A stretch of DNA of 18,475 bases from an uncultured Achromobacter sp. Lineage in GTDB: Bacteria; Pseudomonadota; Gammaproteobacteria; Burkholderiales; Burkholderiaceae_B. Below the pieces are notes generated by a model, which was not told the DNA's origin, searched no databases, and saw nothing but the letters and a program-made list of their open reading frames with translations. Made by a program: the position numbers and the translations under genes. Of the stretch, positions 16,239 through 18,475 are shown one piece after another. The stretch lies in NCBI GenBank assembly GCA_913775005.1, contig CAJYKY010000498.1:1-18475 (forward strand), given 5' to 3'. How positions within the stretch are numbered: position 1 is the stretch's first letter; every line of letters starts with the position of its first letter.

Positions 16239-17375
16239 TCAATTGCCGTCGCCCGCCTTCTTGATGCCCAGCAACTCTTCAAGCCCAGACAGGGCTTCGT
16301 CGTTCTTGACCACGGTGCGCAGCCACAGGTGCAACGACATCTCGCCCCAGCTTGCCGCCTTGTCGGCCAGGTAAGCCACCGGGCTGTGCGGCTCGGTGCG
16401 GCGAAAGAAATCCGCCACTTCGCGTAATTGCGCCAAGGCCTGTTCGCGGGTCTGGATCGGTCCGCGCGCAGCGGCAGGCGTTGCAGCGTGCAGCGGCGCG
16501 TCTGCGCCAGCAAAATGGTCAGCGGCAGGCAAGGTAGGCTCCACTCGAACGGGAACGGCAGGCGCACTGGATGCGGACGGCGCCACGGGCTGCGGGTCAG
16601 CGCGGTCTGCACGGACCAGCAGGCCGGCATCGCGCGCAAAGCGGTGCACCAGTTCCGTGACATTGCGCAGCGACTCCCGCACCCGCGAAAACGCCGGGCT
16701 TTCATCGCCCAGCCGCTCATCCAGCGTGCGTTCCAGCTGATCCAGCGCCTGCGTGCAGCCGTCCAACTGCGCATCCAGCTCGGAATAGAACGACGGCGGC
16801 GTATCGCGCCGCGCGGCATCGAAACGGTCCAGCGTCAACTTGCCACGCGTCAATTCATTGGCGTTGTCAGGCGTGCGCTTGACGGCATTGGCCAACTGGC
16901 TGGCGGCTTCCCACAGCACCGCGCCGTAACGCGCGCCGTCGGCCTGCGTCAGCGGAATCTCGCCAACCAGCTGCTGCGAACGCGACAGCAGCCACGCCAG
17001 ATTCCCCACGCGCTGCTGCACGTCGCCATCTTCCGGCACGGGGTGCAGGCCTTCCCAATAATTGCGGCACAGGCCATCGATCAGCAGATATCCGTCTCGC
17101 AACCCCGCGAACCCGCGCGTCTTGGCCCACGCTTCCGCCAGCCACGAGGCAATGCGAATGTCTTTGCTGCGGTCGCGCAGCACGGTCGTGCAGATGCGCG
17201 CCACTTCGGGCCAGTCCGCCTCTTTCAGATCGATGACCCAATCGCCCTGATCGAGCTGGGGATCATCATGCCGACGCGCCTCGCGAATGGCGTCGAACTC
17301 AGGCGAGAACACCAGGTCCACGCCACACGGCGCGTCACCTGGGATGGGTTGCAACAAGGCGTTGATGTCAGTCAT
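16239..17375 (-). CDS. tssA: TssA (ImpA family), T6SS sheath assembly cap
   Basis: 378 residues. The N-terminal ImpA_N domain (about 5-130) includes the typical opening LLQPIPGDAPCGVDL (7-21). A Pro/Ala-rich linker follows, and the C-terminal segment with EPHSPVAYL (328-336) and SWGEMSL is characteristic of the shorter TssA class that binds the baseplate and distal sheath end. TssA primes and coordinates tube-sheath polymerisation. The start at 17375 gives the canonical family N-terminus, but no clear Shine-Dalgarno precedes it. It is transcribed towards the OmpA-family gene and divergently from the repeat protein-PAAR group. Confidence 0.93.
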   Translation of the reverse strand: MTDINALLQPIPGDAPCGVDLVFSPEFDAIREARRHDDPQLDQGDWVIDLKEADWPEVARICTTVLRDRSKDIRIASWLAEAWAKTRGFAGLRDGYLLIDGLCRNYWEGLHPVPEDGDVQQRVGNLAWLLSRSQQLVGEIPLTQADGARYGAVLWEAASQLANAVKRTPDNANELTRGKLTLDRFDAARRDTPPSFYSELDAQLDGCTQALDQLERTLDERLGDESPAFSRVRESLRNVTELVHRFARDAGLLVRADRADPQPVAPSASSAPAVPVRVEPTLPAADHFAGADAPLHAATPAAARGPIQTREQALAQLREVADFFRRTEPHSPVAYLADKAASWGEMSLHLWLRTVVKNDEALSGLEELLGIKKAGDGN

Positions 17376-17505
17376 AGGCGGTAGGTCGGTAGTAGGCGCA
17401 AATCATCCCACAACGGCTTACGTATAACGTTCAAAGATGACACGTCCTATTACAAGGCGCATCACGATGCTTCGCTATGATTTGCGCTCTTACCAAGGAG
17501 CATTC
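17376..17505. promoter_or_regulatory. Divergent region between tssA and the repeat protein-PAAR genes
   Basis: 130 bases between divergent starts, visibly AT-richer than the flanking genes. Possible -10 elements facing right are TATAAC (17423-17428) and TATGAT (17476-17481), but no convincing -35 lies at the right distance from either. The right end has an excellent ribosome site, AAGGAG (17495-17500), 5 bases before the ATG at 17506. Promoters for both directions are expected, but none can be fixed by eye. Confidence 0.35.
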
Positions 17506-17760
17506 ATGACGTCGAAATCGATCCGTATGCTGCCCGATGGACACTTCATAGCCGGCACACCGCGCCGCGCCCCCGATGGCTCGTACGTCGGCGGCGAAGG
17601 CCCGATCACCCGCGCGCCCGACGGCACCTATGTGGCCGGCAAACCCCAACGCGCACCAGACGGCACGTACAAAGGCGGCGACGGCCCCGTGCGTATGGCG
17701 CCCGACGGCACCTTCGTGGTGGGCCCCGCCCGGCTCGCGCCGGACGGCACATATCTGTAA
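17506..17760 (+). CDS. Small APDGTY-repeat protein preceding PAAR
   Basis: 84 residues from ATG 17506 with AAGGAG five bases upstream; a start at 17437 in the same frame lacks this signal. After eight residues the whole protein is repeats opening with (A/L)PDG: units begin at residues 9, 22, 37, 50, 65 and 78, with lengths alternating 13, 15, 13, 15, 13, then a 7-residue cap. The unit reads roughly APDGTYVAGKPxR in the short form and APDGTYxGGxGPxxR in the long form. There is no signal peptide, helix or cysteine. I do not know its function. Its place 16 bases before the PAAR gene suggests co-expression with the spike tip. Short Gly/Asp turns with aromatic residues suggest a beta-repeat fold. 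Confidence 0.8.
   Translation: MTSKSIRMLPDGHFIAGTPRRAPDGSYVGGEGPITRAPDGTYVAGKPQRAPDGTYKGGDGPVRMAPDGTFVVGPARLAPDGTYL
17530..17757 (+). repeat. In-gene tandem repeat, alternating 39- and 45-bp units
   Basis: Six coding repeats, each opening with a codon pattern close to GCGCCCGACGGCAC, encode the (A/L)PDG(T/S/H)(Y/F) units. Unit lengths alternate 39 and 45 bases, so the higher-order period is 84 bases. The sixth unit stops at 21 bases. Confidence 0.8.
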
Positions 17761-17776
17761 AAATATCTCCCACACC

Positions 17777-18046
17777 ATGTCCCAACGCTCCGTCATCCGC
17801 AAAGGCGATAAAACCTCGCACGGCGGCGTCGTCGTGACCGGCGACGAAACCGTCGTCATCTTCGGCCAACCCATGGCCCGCGTCGGCGACCGCGTCACCT
17901 GCCCCAAATGCGGCGACACCCACACCATCGTTGAAGGCGTGCAAAACGTCAGCTCTGACCGCATGACCGCGCTGGAAGGCATGCGCACGTCTTGCGGCGC
18001 GACGCTGATCGCCAGCCAGAGTTTCTATCAGTTGGAATATGGTTGA
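17777..18046 (+). CDS. PAAR-domain T6SS spike-tip protein
   Basis: 89 residues, essentially one PAAR domain: VIRKGDKTSHGG (6-17), MARVGDRVTCPKC (33-45) with GDTHTIVEG following, and TSCGATLIASQ (71-81). The His and Cys residues at 15, 42, 45, 49 and 73 include the likely metal ligands that hold the cone together. PAAR proteins cap the VgrG trimer and sharpen the spike. There is no C-terminal toxin extension. The frame is open upstream, but the start is set by the family N-terminus. No clear Shine-Dalgarno is present in the 16 bases after the repeat-protein stop, so coupling to that gene is likely. Confidence 0.92.
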   Translation: MSQRSVIRKGDKTSHGGVVVTGDETVVIFGQPMARVGDRVTCPKCGDTHTIVEGVQNVSSDRMTALEGMRTSCGATLIASQSFYQLEYG

Positions 18047-18067
18047 TCCATCCACGCAGGAGCCCCC

Positions 18068-18475
18068 ATGCGAGCCACATCAAAAATCGTCTTCACCGCG
18101 ACCTTCGCCCTTGCCAGCGGTGCCGCGTGGGCTGACGCCAAGAGCGACGCCATGGCGCTACACCAGTCCGTGGTGTCGGGTCTGAATACTTTTATTGAAT
18201 TGGGCGAGAACTCAAGCGGCCGCTCGAAGGCGCTGGGTGAAGCCATGGACAAAAAGGTCTACGCACCCGTGGACCAAGCCCTGGCCCAATGGCGCAAGAC
18301 GGCCGGGCAAAGCGCAAGCGCGCCAGACTATCAGGCCTTCAACAGCTGCGACGTGGCGGCCACGTCGTTGTTGAAGGTGTCCGGGGCTGTGGCGGGGTAT
18401 ATCAAAAGCGACAGCACCGACGAACCGGATTTCGACCCAATGCTGGATCAGTTTGCAGCGGACCTGACGGAATGC
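18068..18475 (+). CDS. Secreted protein of unknown function, C-terminus beyond the window
   Basis: 136 codons open to the right edge. ATG 18068 has AGGAG five bases upstream. A signal peptide (cleavage likely in AWA-DA, near residue 23) precedes a helical mature region with a Cys in FNSCDVAAT and an acidic stretch (SDSTDEPDFD). The visible sequence ends at another Cys. I do not recognise the family. It starts 21 bases after the PAAR stop in the same direction, where effector and immunity genes are often found, so a periplasmic immunity protein or a T6SS accessory protein are both plausible. Neither is shown by the sequence. Confidence 0.7.
   Translation, partial: MRATSKIVFTATFALASGAAWADAKSDAMALHQSVVSGLNTFIELGENSSGRSKALGEAMDKKVYAPVDQALAQWRKTAGQSASAPDYQAFNSCDVAATSLLKVSGAVAGYIKSDSTDEPDFDPMLDQFAADLTEC

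Noticed and set aside
17530..17757. The repeat tract considered as a CRISPR-like array.
   Set aside because: The repeats are in-frame, encode regular PDG units with no spacers, and lie within a gene with a strong ribosome site.
1..18475. tRNA or rRNA genes, insertion sequences, attachment sites or an integrase.
   Set aside because: I saw no tRNA-like fold, transposase or recombinase reading frame, or flanking terminal inverted repeats in the window.

Overview
This window is part of a type VI secretion system (T6SS) locus from a high-GC Gram-negative bacterium. Gene content and protein style (TssM-TagF-OmpA block, TagX-like peptidase, VgrG with DUF4123 adaptor, Tle1-like phospholipase, DUF3304 lipoproteins) suggest a betaproteobacterium of the Achromobacter/Bordetella kind. 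That placement is an inference from family knowledge and was not tested by a search.

Layout. (1) Positions 1-8167 are all on the minus strand and read leftward: a membrane protein of unknown function (8167-7268), VgrG (7209-4309), a DUF4123 adaptor (4312-3323), three related DUF3304 lipoproteins (3330-2551, 2491-1700, 1537-758), and the first 255 residues of a Tle1/DUF2235-type phospholipase effector that runs off the left edge (765-1). This is a spike-adaptor-immunity-effector module with its immunity gene in three copies. (2) A 192-bp divergent gap (8168-8359) separates this from a plus-strand run: a TagX-like M15 peptidoglycan peptidase, a two-TM protein of unknown function, TssM, TagF and a periplasmic OmpA-family protein (8360-16182). 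These genes overlap or lie within about 22 bp of each other. (3) TssA (17375-16239) is convergent, with a hairpin between it and the OmpA gene. (4) A second plus-strand group starts at 17506: a small protein made of APDGTY-type repeats, a PAAR spike tip and a secreted protein cut by the right edge.

How they work together. TssM is part of the trans-envelope complex. The TagX-like enzyme and the OmpA protein deal with the peptidoglycan. TssA primes sheath assembly and TagF is a post-translational regulator. VgrG and PAAR form the puncturing tip. The DUF4123 protein is expected to load the Tle1-like lipase onto VgrG, and the DUF3304 lipoproteins are the expected periplasmic immunity proteins. 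Sheath, Hcp, other baseplate genes, ClpV, TssJ/K/L and most of the lipase lie outside the window.

The most unusual part is 758-3330. The three lipoprotein genes are mosaics of each other. Short reading frames fill both gaps between them, one of them a likely scar of a fourth copy. From vgrG to the lipase, every reading frame overlaps the next by 4, 8 or 20 bases. The small repeat protein ahead of PAAR, with alternating 13- and 15-residue units, is a second item worth attention.
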